Shown here: in pieces, positions 22,048 through 35,200 of the stretch
How positions within the stretch are numbered: position 1 is the first letter of the stretch
Layout of the letters: each line of letters begins with the position of its first letter
Assembly (NCBI GenBank): GCA_964036155.1
Contig: OZ038423.1
Coordinates: 58,667,249-58,731,248, forward strand
Reading direction: 5' to 3'
Origin: Diploscapter coronatus
Lineage: Eukaryota; Nematoda; Chromadorea; Rhabditida; Rhabditidae
DNA: 64,000 nucleotides
The notes under the pieces: model-generated
The model's database searches: none
What the model was told of the DNA's origin: nothing
What the model saw: only the letters and a program-made list of their open reading frames with translations
Made by a program: the position numbers and the translations under genes

Positions 22048-25000
22048 TCCAATAGGAATTCACCAAATAGGCCTCAAATTGCACTATTTTTCACGACAAA
22101 GCTTATTCGATAAAATTTCAAAGAGACGAGAGCACGAGGGGCAGGAATGAAGTCTCTCGACAAGGCTGCAGTTCCATAATTAGGCGGGGCCTCTCGAGCA
22201 CATTCTGAATGCCCTTCTATAAGAGAAGCACGAGGAGTGTGGAGTTGGCAAAGTTGAGCAGCGTAAAATAAAAATTAGACATAAAGTGGCGTGCACAAGT
22301 CCTCTGTCTCTGCTTTTCTGCAGCTTTCTGTTGTATTTGCCGATGCCCGGCTTCAGCCTCGCAACATTCTCATTTTCCATTGTTTGCCAGAAGAAAAATT
22401 GATACAAGACACAACAAAACGTGTACACAGAAATAGAAAGGAATGATATCGATATATTATAGGTTGGAGAGGAGAGGAAGAGTTGTGCGGGGAATTCAAC
22501 TGAAATAGACGTAGTTGGCAGAAAACATGCATTCATGACTATGCAAATGACGAAGTCCTTCAATTTCCGCTTTAGATTCAATGTCAAATTCGGCGTTGGT
22601 GTTATTGTAAGACGTCGTATATTCGGTGGCATTTCTCTCGAACGGGTAATCCATTTATCAGTGGTAGTCGAGTAGTTGGATTAGTGATTACTCTGTGTGG
22701 ATATCAGTCTTTTCTTTCCTTCTCCTCCTTACACCCTGCATTCTGTCAGCTGCTCTCATCTCCCCAATTCTACGTGTGGTCGAACCAGAGCAGGTCTAAT
22801 GCAAAGGAAGAAGTAAAGGCGAGAATGGCATACATCGAGACAGACATCGAGAGAGGGTCATTCCATTGCAATGTTTTTCTCTGCCAACTTCTGACCTCCC
22901 CTCTTTTCTCTCGACTCTCTTCACTACTCGAGCTCATCTCTCGCTTATCACCCACTTACAATCATACCCCCACCATTTCCTCTATCAATCCAGATTTTAT
23001 CGATCAAATTGCTGTTATCTCCAGCTCAATTGGTGTCTTGTTACCACACCACACCCCACTCGAAGAGATCCTCCGACTATTTTCTTCCTTTCAAGTCAGC
23101 CCTCTTCCTCCCCTCCCTTCCCTTCTTTCTGTGCTAGCCAGGCCCAATTAATCTGTTAGGCATACAAAGATTGGTTTTGCAGGTAGAAAACGCACAAATA
23201 GTGTGGGGCGATAGAATCAGAAGAGGTAAAGACGAATTAGGGGTTGACTGCTTGCAACAAGGTTAGTAGCACATCACCCAGTTCGATAGATTTGGATATC
23301 GGCACAAGGAGGAGAACTTATCTTATCTCATTCTCTGTTTATTTCGTTAGTTTTTCTCGAAATTCCCCTGAACTTCGACTCATTTTACAAAGCCAACTGC
23401 GACTAACGCGATGAGCGCAGCGTTCGTTTCTATTTCTTCGTCTTCTTTCGAGGAAATTGAATATTTATTTGTCTCGTGCAGATCGCGAACATGCGCACAC
23501 GATGAATTGAGCGGCGTTTTTACAGACGAAACAGGCTTGAAGCGGCAAATCGCTCAAACACAGGGCTGATAGGCTGATATATAGAGAATATATAGCTGAA
23601 GGGGAGAAACTTTACTGCCAGAGCTGTGCAGGGCTGCAAAGGAGAGAGCTCCAGAACATGTGTCTTCCATCAGACTTCTACTCGAACTCCCCGCTACGCA
23701 CTATGCATTACATTCAACCATTCCCTCATGGCATTCAGGCAGACATTTACTCCCTCGTTTGCCTATGCTTCATCCACACAAAACGTCTCGCCCAACACAC
23801 TGCAGCAGTTCTCCTTTCCCCTTCCATTCATACAAACTTCTCTCATGGGACATGTTCACATTCATTCTCTCTTCCAACAAATTTTTCGAAAGGTCATCGA
23901 ATTTAGTTCAGTGATATTCCATGATACTAGTACAATTAGTTGAAAGGCAACAAATTATCCAGGTCACATGCGCAATGGCTCTTTGTGGTCTGTCGCCTGC
24001 CCCATTCACACTTTCACACACCACATACGTTATATTCCGCCTTTCCTTTCTTTCTGCTGGCTTTTGAGGCGCGAAACTTTTTCCTCGAACAAAGTCGAAC
24101 ATTTCGAATCATTTGCAGATCTGACCGAATGTGATACGATTTGTGCAAACAGAGACGGACAGGCAGATCTGTATCTCTGCATCAGAATCAATCGGCTTCA
24201 AGTCAAATGTCCCACTCTCCTCCCTTTTCTGTTTATCTCTGTTTCGCCATCTTTCTCCCTGACTTGTCATATAGGATTCATCATAATCCATACTCTTTGC
24301 CTCCCTTCCGCAGGCATTTTGCGGTCAGCTTTCCAATTCCTTTTGCAGTAGTAAATCTACTTATGGAAGTGAGACGTTTTCTATTCATAACTGCTGCAGA
24401 GACGAGTAGCCCGTCCACGTATTGATTGCAGATAGAATTGCCATCCTCATTTCATCTTTCATCAGGCAGTCAAGCAGTGCACAGACTTCATTTCCTCTTT
24501 ATGCATTCTGCATTCACTCAATTAACTCTCAGATTGCCTCTCTTCAGTATCCTCTAATCTCTTTTTCACCACTTGCCACTCTTCGACTTCCTTCATTTCA
24601 ATCTGCAAGTCCGAACGAGCAAATTATCGCTTTATGCTAATTCGATTCTTTCTTCTCATATGTGCTGGTCACTCGCTCGAATTCAACATATCGATTCCAC
24701 CGTCTGACGTTTTGCAATCTCGGTTCATCCCCGCAAAGTATGACCAGTCGTTTCTGTGACTTTGCTGATTCATTCGCTGCTTCTCGCAAATCTGCATTGT
24801 GTTGATCGAAATGCATAAATCGTGAATAGGGCGAGTGGGAATCGAATCCGTTCAGCGATAACCTTGAAATGCGATTCGACGGCTAAGGCAGGGGCAGCAG
24901 AAATTCGATTCCGTTCATTACACCTCCACTTCCAATTCGCCATTCTAATCCGCGAATTACCTAATTCGGTGCTTTGTCTTCGATTTAATGAGGAAGATCC

Positions 25001-26245
25001 CTATCTCCAAATGCCGAATGAATCACAGCTTCGAGTACTTTTGAGGATAAACTCTGCATGCTTTTAGCAGCGGCTAATCCTTTCCTCTTTCGCTCTATTT
25101 TTTTTTTTTTGCATTTTGCATCCCTCGAATCTCTTTTTGCCCAAAGAAGGAAGGCCCATTGAGGCGGGAAAATAACAATAATTATAGTAGACGCTGAGGG
25201 AGGCCATAGGATATAGGGGACGGGACAGGCAAGGCAAGGCAAGGGAAGACAGCCGGCTCTGTTCTCCTTTCTACTATCCAAACACCTTATTCCACTGTTT
25301 TATATGGCTCGTGTGGTTTCATGATTTCTCATTGCCATACTTGTATCTGCTAAAATATATTCTGACTCATCGCAATATTGTAGCCCCCCCTCCTGTTTTG
25401 TCGGTAACGTTTATCGAATTTCTGGTTTTGTTCGTCTAAAGTTTGCTTTCATTTTGCAAAGTCGAATGTAATTGTTGTAATTTTGCGAGTCTCAGGATGT
25501 GCTCTATTACTTCTTCTTCTTCTTCTCCTTCAAAATTACTTTATTTTTCGTCGGTTTTGAAAAAGCAATGTGCGATGTCAACCCTCATATCTGCTTGCCT
25601 TCTTGCCTTTCCCTCACTGCTAGTTTAGTTCCATTGTGTCTGTCTTTTTCCACTCTCTTTGTAGTCTTCTGACAACAAGTTGGATCCCATCTAAGTTAGT
25701 CCGTGAATTTGGGCGTTGCTTCCGGCATTCCTTCAATTTCCCTGCCAAGTTACCCACTATCCTTGCAGATATTTTCAAACTCCCCATTCATCTCTGCATC
25801 TCGATTCGCAAATTAAATGAGTTTTCGACCGAGCTCCGCGCTAGGTGCACTTTTTTCTGCCTCCACTTCCAAATATGACAAATTAGTCGTGCAAATTCTG
25901 TATATCCAGATGGATGAAAGTCTTTCGGAGTTTAGAAGGGCCATTCATTTTTTCTGTCAAATTCTCTATTGGAAGTGGGCCAGCACATCGCATCATTATT
26001 CTCTTGTGGATTTCTCCTCTCAAACAACGATAGAATCTAAGTGTTTTCTCCATTTTCCATTTATAAAGCCATGGACTTATTGATTAAAAAAGGGGGGGCT
26101 CTTAGGTTTTCATTCGTTCTTGTTTTCATTTGCATTTCTCGAGTGATTCTGCTGACGAGGACAAAATTCAGAGGATGAATCGGCGATTGAATAAGTGCTA
26201 GAAGCCGATAATTTCACGAAATTCGAACAACAATCCAATCGAGCA
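22048..26245 (+). other. Non-coding region upstream of the PTP gene
   Basis: I see no supported gene except a possible 5' exon of the 22-kb Cys-rich gene near 22381. The + strand is again C/T-rich (22690-23150, 23640-24650). An acceptor-like AAAATTCAG at about 26171 may mark the 5' UTR of the PTP mRNA. Confidence 0.55.
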
Positions 26246-29200
26246 ATGCGATTTGGGTCGGGGAGTTACGACGTGAGGCAGTCTGAGGGACTGAATCCAG
26301 ACCTGCTGCTGGCCTCCCCTTCCAGAACGATAACCTGCACGATCACCTTCCTCGATGCCACGGAGAAGCAGTTCGTCATCAATGTGAGGCCTTTGCCTTC
26401 CCTTTGCAAATTGAACTGGCTGCTTTCAGCGACATGCACTGGGGAAGGAGTTGCTCGACAAAGTCTTCACTCATCTCGAACTGGTTGAGAGGGACTTTTT
26501 CGGGCTGCAGTTTCTCTGCGTGGTCGATTCCAGGGAAACGCAAAAGGTTGCTTTTGCAAACTGTGAATGAATTTAAATATTTCCAATTGCAGAGATGGCT
26601 GGACCCTCGGAAATCTGTTCGCAAGCAGATGCTCTGTCCGCCCTATCAATTATTTTTTCGAGTCAAATTCTACGTGTCTGATCCGAGCAAATTGATCGAG
26701 GAATACACCAGGTGAGTTATGAAGAATCATTCCGTTCAATGAATGCAATTTCAGATATCACTTCTACCTGCAAGTGAGGTCAGACATTCTGGAAGGTCGT
26801 CTGCCCTGTGCCGATGGCTCTCTCGCACTGCTGGCCAGTTACGCAGTCCAGTCAGAACTCGGTGACTACAATGCAATCGAGCATGCTCCCGGCTACTTGA
26901 ACGAGTTGAAATTCGCCCCCAAACAACCGGCTGACTTTGCAAAGCGAGTTGAAGAACTCCATGCAATGCACAGGTAACAATACAAAATTTTTCATCATCC
27001 AAAAGAATTCTAGAAGACAAACGCCTGCAGAAGCAGAGTACAACTTTCTCGATCATGCCAAACGACTCGATCTGTATGGAATTGAATTGCGAGAAGCGAG
27101 GGATCGAACGGGAATGTTAGTTGGTTTGGGAGTCAACTCGTATGGAATTGTCGTTTTTCATGAAGGAATCAAGGTAAAGCTACTTTTCTCCAAATTAATG
27201 CACTCTAGCACATTTTGCAGGTCAACGAATTTCCGTGGTCAAACATAATGAAGTTGAGCTTCAAACGAAAGCAATTCTTCATTCAAGTCCGGCTGAGCGA
27301 TGATCAGGTAAAATATCTATAGGGCAAATGACTTTTACTTTGAAATTTCTCTAGACCGACGCAGTTGTAACGTTCACAATGAACTCTCCTCCTATTTGCA
27401 AGGAATACTGGAAGACCTGTGTGGAGAATCACACCTTCTTTCGACTGATAGCCCCACCCGTGGTTTCTTCCAAGGGGATATTCAACATTGGGAGTCGATA
27501 TCGCTACAGGTCAGACAAGCCTCCATTCAATTCATTCGATTCTCCTCACTCCTGGACCGGTCATTTCCTTGCTCTGCACATTTTCTGACCTCGAGCCGAT
27601 TTTGACAGATCTGACTGCGAGCAGTGGTTCTCGCATTCAGAGCGAATGTCGGAAATCGCGCGCGGTCTCATGAAGCAAAACAACAGAGAATCGAGAGGGC
27701 GATTGACGAACCTGAGTGGATCTCTCGAATATTTGCTTTTGGTTTATTCCCGCTCGATTCATTTGGCCATGTCAAATCTGTGCCTCTCTCTTGATTCCTA
27801 AGCTTTACAATTTGCAGTGGCCGAACTGAATTTCAAACGATGGAAGAAGTGAAGCAGAGGGCTCGCTTGGACAGGACATTTCAGAGGTAGGCGGTTGAAT
27901 TGTAGTTGTTCATAGATCTATGCAGACGATATTCCACGTCTGTCGTCCAGATTTATCATAAGTTTGTCACTTTCACTCATCTATTCCATATCAGATCGCA
28001 CTCCAAGTCCTCCTTCATGCGGGCCACGTTCGGCGGGGTGCCTTCTGCATCGCTCGATTCCTCGCGCGCTTTCACCCCTTCCTCTGCTTCTCCCGACATT
28101 TCGTCCAGAATTCTCAGGTTTGTCAATCGACCTATTACAATTAGGACGCTTTGCACGAGAGCAGTAGTTTTATGTAAATAACTAGTTAGCTAGAAGAGGA
28201 GCATGACAATTCATAGTCCGTGTTGTGATTCCAGTGGTGGTCAGTCCCTGGCACGACGTCTTCTGGGCAGCAAGCGATCAGCTCTGATAGCCTCCCGTCT
28301 GCAGCCGCACGGCTCCTCGCTGCCAGCCACGGCCTCTGCCCCTGCAGCGGGTCTGACTTCTCTGCCAGGAACTCCCATGCTCGGCCACGTCGACACTCAA
28401 ACTGATGTGATCACTCACTCGCCCCACAAACATGTGCACGGAAACAATGGGAGGTGAGTCTGTCAGCTCATTTAGAATAGACCATTTGCATGTGTGGAGA
28501 CTCGTTGTATTGGCGCCTCCGTTGTATGCAATTGCTGCAATTGTCAAATCTGGTTTCTCGGCTTAGGCTGCAGAAGCGCAAATGGCTCGTCGGCTCTTTG
28601 TTTGGGCTACCAAGAATTGTTTCTTGAGGCAGAGAGACCGAGGAGGAGAAAGTCAAGAGAGCGCGCATCATTCCCGTTCGCACTCAGTCTCTTTGCATTC
28701 TCTTCCCCTTATCATCAATATTCTATACAGTCGATCATCAGGTTAACCTAATTCTTATCATCTTCCAAATCGGATCAGATCAATTTCCTTCTCGCAAATC
28801 GATAGAAGAGCCATTTTCTTGTTATGTTCACATTCTCTCACTTGAGTGACATTGGAGTCCTCACTCTTTGTCTTATTCATTCATTCATTTATTCCTCGAA
28901 TCTTGAAAGTAAACCTTTTCCTCTAGCGATTAGTGTTGTATTGCAATCGGGCAATCTGATAGATGACTTGCCTATGTCTCGCCACAACATATCGATATCT
29001 CTTTAGTGAACAAGAAATCATTCCTTTACTCTTCTACTATAAGATCCCCAATATCAAATAAAAACCCAATTTTCTACTTACTCATATCAACAGCTGAGTT
29101 CTTCATCTCATTTTCTTTCAGTTCTCATTACAAATCCAAAGTCAACCATCGCCAAGTTACTCATTCATTTTCCACTAAGTTTGTTGCACTACAAAACTGG

Positions 29201-32200
29201 TCTTGATTACTTATTGTACCAGCGGATAAAAAGTCTAACTTGGAAGTGTCTTACGCCAATTAAGCAGAAGACATGATATGCTTGCGAGAGTCGATCTTCT
29301 CTGCCAAAATGAACACATCTTTCGATTCTTCTCGCATTACTTTCGAACGTGCCATTTCTAATCCAAAGATTTTTTTCCTATTTTGACATTCCATTCTTTT
29401 CTCGACTGCATATTTTGGCAGTGAACATCAAATCCCCACAGCTTAGAAATAATTACTGCAAATGCAAACAAATACAAATTGTCCAGGCACATTTGCCGAC
29501 CTTGAGTAAGTCAGTCAGAATGAGAAATCGAGAGTCAAAATTAGTCATTCAAAGTCAATGTCATTTCTGCTTCTTTCTTTAATATTTCCATCAAATTCAT
29601 AACGAATGCTCCAGATTTGAAGTCTCGTGATGACTTTCGAGAGTTGTGAATACAAAAGAATATCCGTTCTTTAGTAGGCGAAAATAGCGCGCAAAGTTGG
29701 GGTAAACTAGTTCATAGGTTTGATTGCTAAAGGGTATTCTTGGCTGCTTGACTGCGCTACTTGCTTGCAACAAATCGTCGTTCTTCTAAATTAGTTTCTC
29801 TTCTTACTTTTTTCTTCCCCACTCTCATACTTTCTCGCATTTCTCTTCCGAACTTAACTTATCGATCTTGTCAATTCAGTTCACGTGTCTTCTTGTTCAA
29901 AAATTACTATCGGTCATTGGAACCTTCAACTCATAGTTTTCCTTTTCGATATGATCTGTTCATTCTTCTCTGTACTACGAGTGTTCACAAAAACAACAAA
30001 TGAATGTCGGAATTTTGGATCTGAAATTTGCAGCTTTGAGAGGAGAGGCCAAAAATACTTTGAATATTTATGCGTTGATGAATCAAACTGATTCACAGAG
30101 ACAGATCGTTCGTTTTATTCCAGAAAATATGCAGCGAAGCGATAAATAAATCAATGGAATGTTTTTGGTTGTCGACGTTCGGTTTGTCTGTGGCTTTTTG
30201 AAAGGAATTGAATAGATCGAGGGGAGATAAGCGCGCAGAGTGCCGCCTCTGCATTCTCGACAGAGCATCAATTCTAATTGATCGGATCAGATTCAGAATC
30301 ACAGAATCGAAAGTTCAATTCTCCAGTCATTTCCCCTCCCCTTTTGACCCGACAATCGTTCAAAATACTCGTTGTAAAAGTGAAAGAAGAAGGCAACTCT
30401 CATTTATTATCTCTCATCAAACGACATTTTTATCACCTCTAACTTTACGTTTTTCCTCCTTCAGAAATCTCGATTTCGTCTATTCTCGACTCGTTCCGCT
30501 ACAAATTCGAAATATTCAGAAGTAGATGGCATTTTCATGAAGATAATCTGACTCTGAACAATGTCTGGTTTGTGGGAAAAAGCCTGTTGCAAATTGAAAT
30601 TTCTCTGCATAAGTGCGTGGAGTCGAGTGTCTGAGTGTGAGAAGGACAACTCCCAGCTCCCTGCTAAGATTCGGTAAGTCATTCCCACTCCCATTTATAT
30701 GTTTCTTGTGTCTTTCGAGCTCTATTCGCCTTTTATGTCTTTCTCGATTCTCAATCGAATTTGTGCCGAAAAAAGACGTGTTGGAAACGATGCGCTGCAA
30801 ATGTTTCCAGAGGGATTTCTCAATTTCCCTCCCTTGCAGGGCAGAGTGAATGACTATAGTTTTTGACGTCTCCCCTCTCCATTCGCACTGCAAATGCACA
30901 GCTCAACTCATGCACTTCTAGGCATTTGAAGAATGACCATGTGAAAATTGGCAAAACTCGCGGAATTCCCTGCACTTTCACGAAACCTTTCAAGAAGTCA
31001 AAATCAAGAAATCAAATAATGTGAATTTAATGAAAAGGTCTGTGTGTATCCGTTTTGATGCAAAAGGATATCGGATAGGCGTGCTTCCTCGATCTCGTTT
31101 CCCATTTCAATCCACTCTGCGTTCCTCCTTTCAGCTAGGTTAGCTTCGAATCTCAAGTGGTCTCAGGTGCAGCAGCACAGCTACAGCTACAGATACAGAA
31201 ACAGAAACAGAGAGAGAGAGAGAGTGTAGCAGCCGGTATGCGAACCGCTTGAAGGCCTGTTCGTTTCCCCTTTCAATTCATCCATTTCCATAAATGAAGG
31301 TCAAATTGGAATGAGGGTGTTCTATCATAGTAAATACGATGGCACAAATTGGAGACTGAAGTCAACAGGGATGATCAGTAAAATTACACAACGAGAGGAG
31401 AACTATGTGTGCCATGTGCAATTAGCAGGCAGATTGCATTGTCTCGAGGCGGGCGTCGGGAAGGCGGGAAAAGATGTCAAAGCGAGCCGAGCAGAGCTGA
31501 GGGCGTCGTATTTCCGCCTGCAGAACGAAGCAGCAAGGAGTATCAGCAGCTCATGGATCATATCACACTCTCGTCGCATCTGCATCTTCTTGCTTCCTTG
31601 TCTATCTTCGTGTTATTCTTTATTTCTTTCTATCTTTCCCTCTCTTTATCTTTATTTCACTATCACATTCCGAGCAGACATTATTCTCTCCGAATCCTTC
31701 CTTCCCCTTCCTGCTCTGTGCCTATATTCACTGACCTCCAAGCCAAGCTCCGCCCCTCTGTTATGCCACACAGCTTCTTCCCCTTCTTTGTCCTTATCTA
31801 TTGAAATAGGAAAAGCTGCTCGAGAAATTTTCTATGCGCAACCCAACGGCTGCAGTCATTCTTGTGTGCCTACTGATAACATCAATCAGTCCTTCTGAGT
31901 GTTACTCATCGCTTTCAATTCATTACTCAAATTTCTTATTCAACGCCTAATTCAACGACAATTTGATTCTCGATCTGTGATCTATTGACCTCTGTCGGAA
32001 TGCTGAAATTCGCAGTGAGTCCGTGGGTCTCTGTCAAGTATGGGACTGCCTCGGAGCAGCAGAGTCATCGACCGAATGGAAGCAGCAAGCGGACTTCCCA
32101 ATCGCCCACTCCTTCGGCCGCCTCGATTCGATCCACTCCTCCTATTTCATATCGAAATCTGATACAGGCAAATGGAAATGGCAACTATTTCGAAGCAGAA

Positions 32201-35200
32201 GAGAATGATCACAAAAATGTGCATCCTCAGCACACTCGACTGTTCATCGTGTCAAACAATCAGCCAGTCTGGTCGACCCCTTCCACATCGTATCAAGTCT
32301 ATCCGAGTGGACAAATCAAATGGAGAGCTTACAGGAAAAATCGGTAAATTTGTGTGTTGCTAGCGAACTCATTTTGGGGTAAATGCATTGTTGTTCAGAG
32401 GAAATATTGTTTTGATCTAGGCACATTTACCTTGATTAGAATGGAAGAGAATGGGAAGGGGAAAGGGGTAGTGAGGGAGAAAATAATGGGAGGAATTAGC
32501 AGAGAGATGATTGGGCGTAGGGAACAGCTGCTCAAGTTGCATCTTTCTCGATCCTCCAATCTCTTCCTCTTCATTTCTTCTCTTCCTTGTCTCTGATTAT
32601 CCATTGTTATCTCATCAAAACTCCAGCACTGACTACACGCATCTCGATGTTTTAACAAATTTTATTCGAAGCACAAACTTGCCCTCTATCGAATTGAGTT
32701 CACAGACTCTCCTTTTGATTCGTTTGCTTTATTTCTTTTCTCCGCCTTCTCAATTCCATGAATTCGATTTGATGCCTATCGACTCACAATCTGATTTCTG
32801 CTACATTTGAACTTTCTCTCATTTCTTCTCAGTTCGTTAGAAACCAACTTCAAATATATCGAGTTTGTTGGATCTTTCTCCTCCCTTTCCCTCAAGTCTA
32901 AAGATCTCGTTTTTCCATCTGGAAGACTGAACATTTCTCTGAGTGAATGAGCGTTCGCTCGATTTGTAAAAATTGGCCGAAATCATTTGAGCGCGACACG
33001 TCAGACGCACAGACAGACACGCAACCACACACGGGCACAGACACGAATTCCACAGTCCTATCTTCGTCCTGTAATTTGTCTTTGCGTTAAATGAATTATT
33101 CGGTGATGTGAGGGCTGCTTGCGATTACTCATGAGCGGATGACTTTTAATGATTACCTAATTTGGACCGAGGCATTGCAGAGGCAGGTTATGCCTGACTT
33201 CCAAATTGAGTGAGTATTAGCAGAGTGGCATTGCCTCTGTGCCTGTAGGCGACAGTCTCTCTGCGTCTGCTTCTTGCGGCAATCGGCAATCGAATCGAGT
33301 TCTCCTTTCCTGCCAACTTCTCCTTTTCCCTTCCCCTTTCACTCGAATGCAATCTAGGCATTTCACAGATGGCTGGTCTGACTGTCTTGTGCCTTCCCCT
33401 TCGCCTGCCATTTACACTCATTCCTTGCGCCAAATCAGCTCAACCATTTCTTCCAGATTTCCAGAAACCCAATATTCCAATTGCGAGATTTGACCGACTC
33501 GAGATAAACATCTCTGTCTAATCTTCTAGCGTCTCACTCCCCACTCGCGTAATTCATAATAACTTCCCTGTGAGAGAAGACGAAATATGAGATGTAATCG
33601 TCATCGCTGCGCTGCGGGCTATTTTGACCTCGTTCCGCCAGTGCCCAGCCTCGTGTTCAGTGTTCAGTGCCACTGCCTGCCTGCCTGTCTGTCTGCTTGT
33701 CTCTCTTCTTCATTTCCCTCACTTCAACTTTCATCCATCCACACGCCCCACTTGTGCTAAATTTCGTCATTCCGAATTTGCAAATCCAATGATAAATAAT
33801 GGTTACATTCGGTGCTGAACTATCCAATTAAACCTAACCGTTTCTCGAGACGACGACCTTGATGACTTAGGAATTTGCATGCGGTTTCTCATCATTCTGC
33901 AATTCTTCTCTCAAATCTCCCGAATTCTCTTTTTTCTCGACAACTTTTTTGGGGGTCACCGCCTTTCGTCTTTCAATTCTTCCAATTTTGAATTGCGTCG
34001 ATCGAATTTTCCGCCTGCCCAAAGTGGCGTTCTCCTTCTCGAATAAATACACCCAGAAAATGTGAAACATTCCATTAAAGTTTGCCGATAAACAGTATTC
34101 TTGTTTTCTCATCATTTGCCTATAATTACACATTCATAATCAAGGCTGAAAGTTATTACAATTTGATGGAGTTACTTTTGCATTGCGCAATGGTTTTTCG
34201 TGGAGAAACGCTTGAGACACAAGAATGTGGCATGCATAATGCAGAGGGAGAGGGAGGGAAGGTTTGCAAAGAACACGGAGAGGAGGCTTTCACGAATCAT
34301 TCTCCATTCTCACTAGTTTTCATTCTGTTCTGCTCTCATTCTGTTTGCATTGTATTGCCTATTCTCAGTCTTTACCTTCCTTCCCCACTCCTGCACTATG
34401 AATCATACATAGCTGTGCATTTCCATGTATGGTCATCCTCCTTTCCGCCATGTGCATTATTCTGTTTTCCGGGTAACCCTATCGATTTTTGCCTCTTCGA
34501 AAAAGCTATTCTTTGAAGTCCAAATATTGACCGAGCATAAAGAAAGCCTCATAGGTTTGATGATGGATTGTCATCACTCCGAACTTGTGAGTGAATCGTC
34601 TTCCTTTGCTCGATTCGATGTGTCGGTTTGCACTGGACACATTTCGAGTGCGCGCTCTGCCTCTGCATCATCCAGCAGTAGCCTTTATCAAACGTGCCTT
34701 TCTGCCTTCCACTTGCGTTGCGCGTTCGCTAGCTTCAAGTCCCGAATGGACTGTCTTCCCTTTTCCTCCCTTCCTCTCCTTTCTTCCGGTGGTCAGTTAT
34801 TTGATATCTCGACTCCTTTCGTTTCTGCTTCTGCCTCTCTCTCCTCACTCTCTGCAGGCTTTCTTGTGTCCGGTCTGTTTCCCTTTTTGTTTTTGCCTTC
34901 CCCTTCCGCAATGTCCAAGTTCTCCATTTTCTGTTTTGTGAAGAGCTCTCTTTCTGCGCTGCGGGATTTAATGAAAATATGAGAGGCAGAGAAATTGGCG
35001 AGTGGCGGTACGCGGAGCGGCCACACAGTGAAACAATTCGAGGTGGCAACGCGGCGATGCTTATGATTCTCTCTGAATCGAGATGATGAAAAACCCAAAT
35101 GATAATGTGCTGATTTGCAGTGAATCATCGGCGCCCTCCCTGCGACGTCACGCAGCAAAGGAGACCACATTTGGAGTGTCCGAGGACGAGTCTGCAGACG

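Noticed and set aside
22684..24640. Long + strand frames upstream of the PTP gene
   Set aside because: Same low-complexity pyrimidine effect; overlapping frames are equally open.
31311..31898. 195-codon frame in the large PTP intron
   Set aside because: The second half is pyrimidine-driven low complexity; no splice phase links it to neighbouring linker exons.
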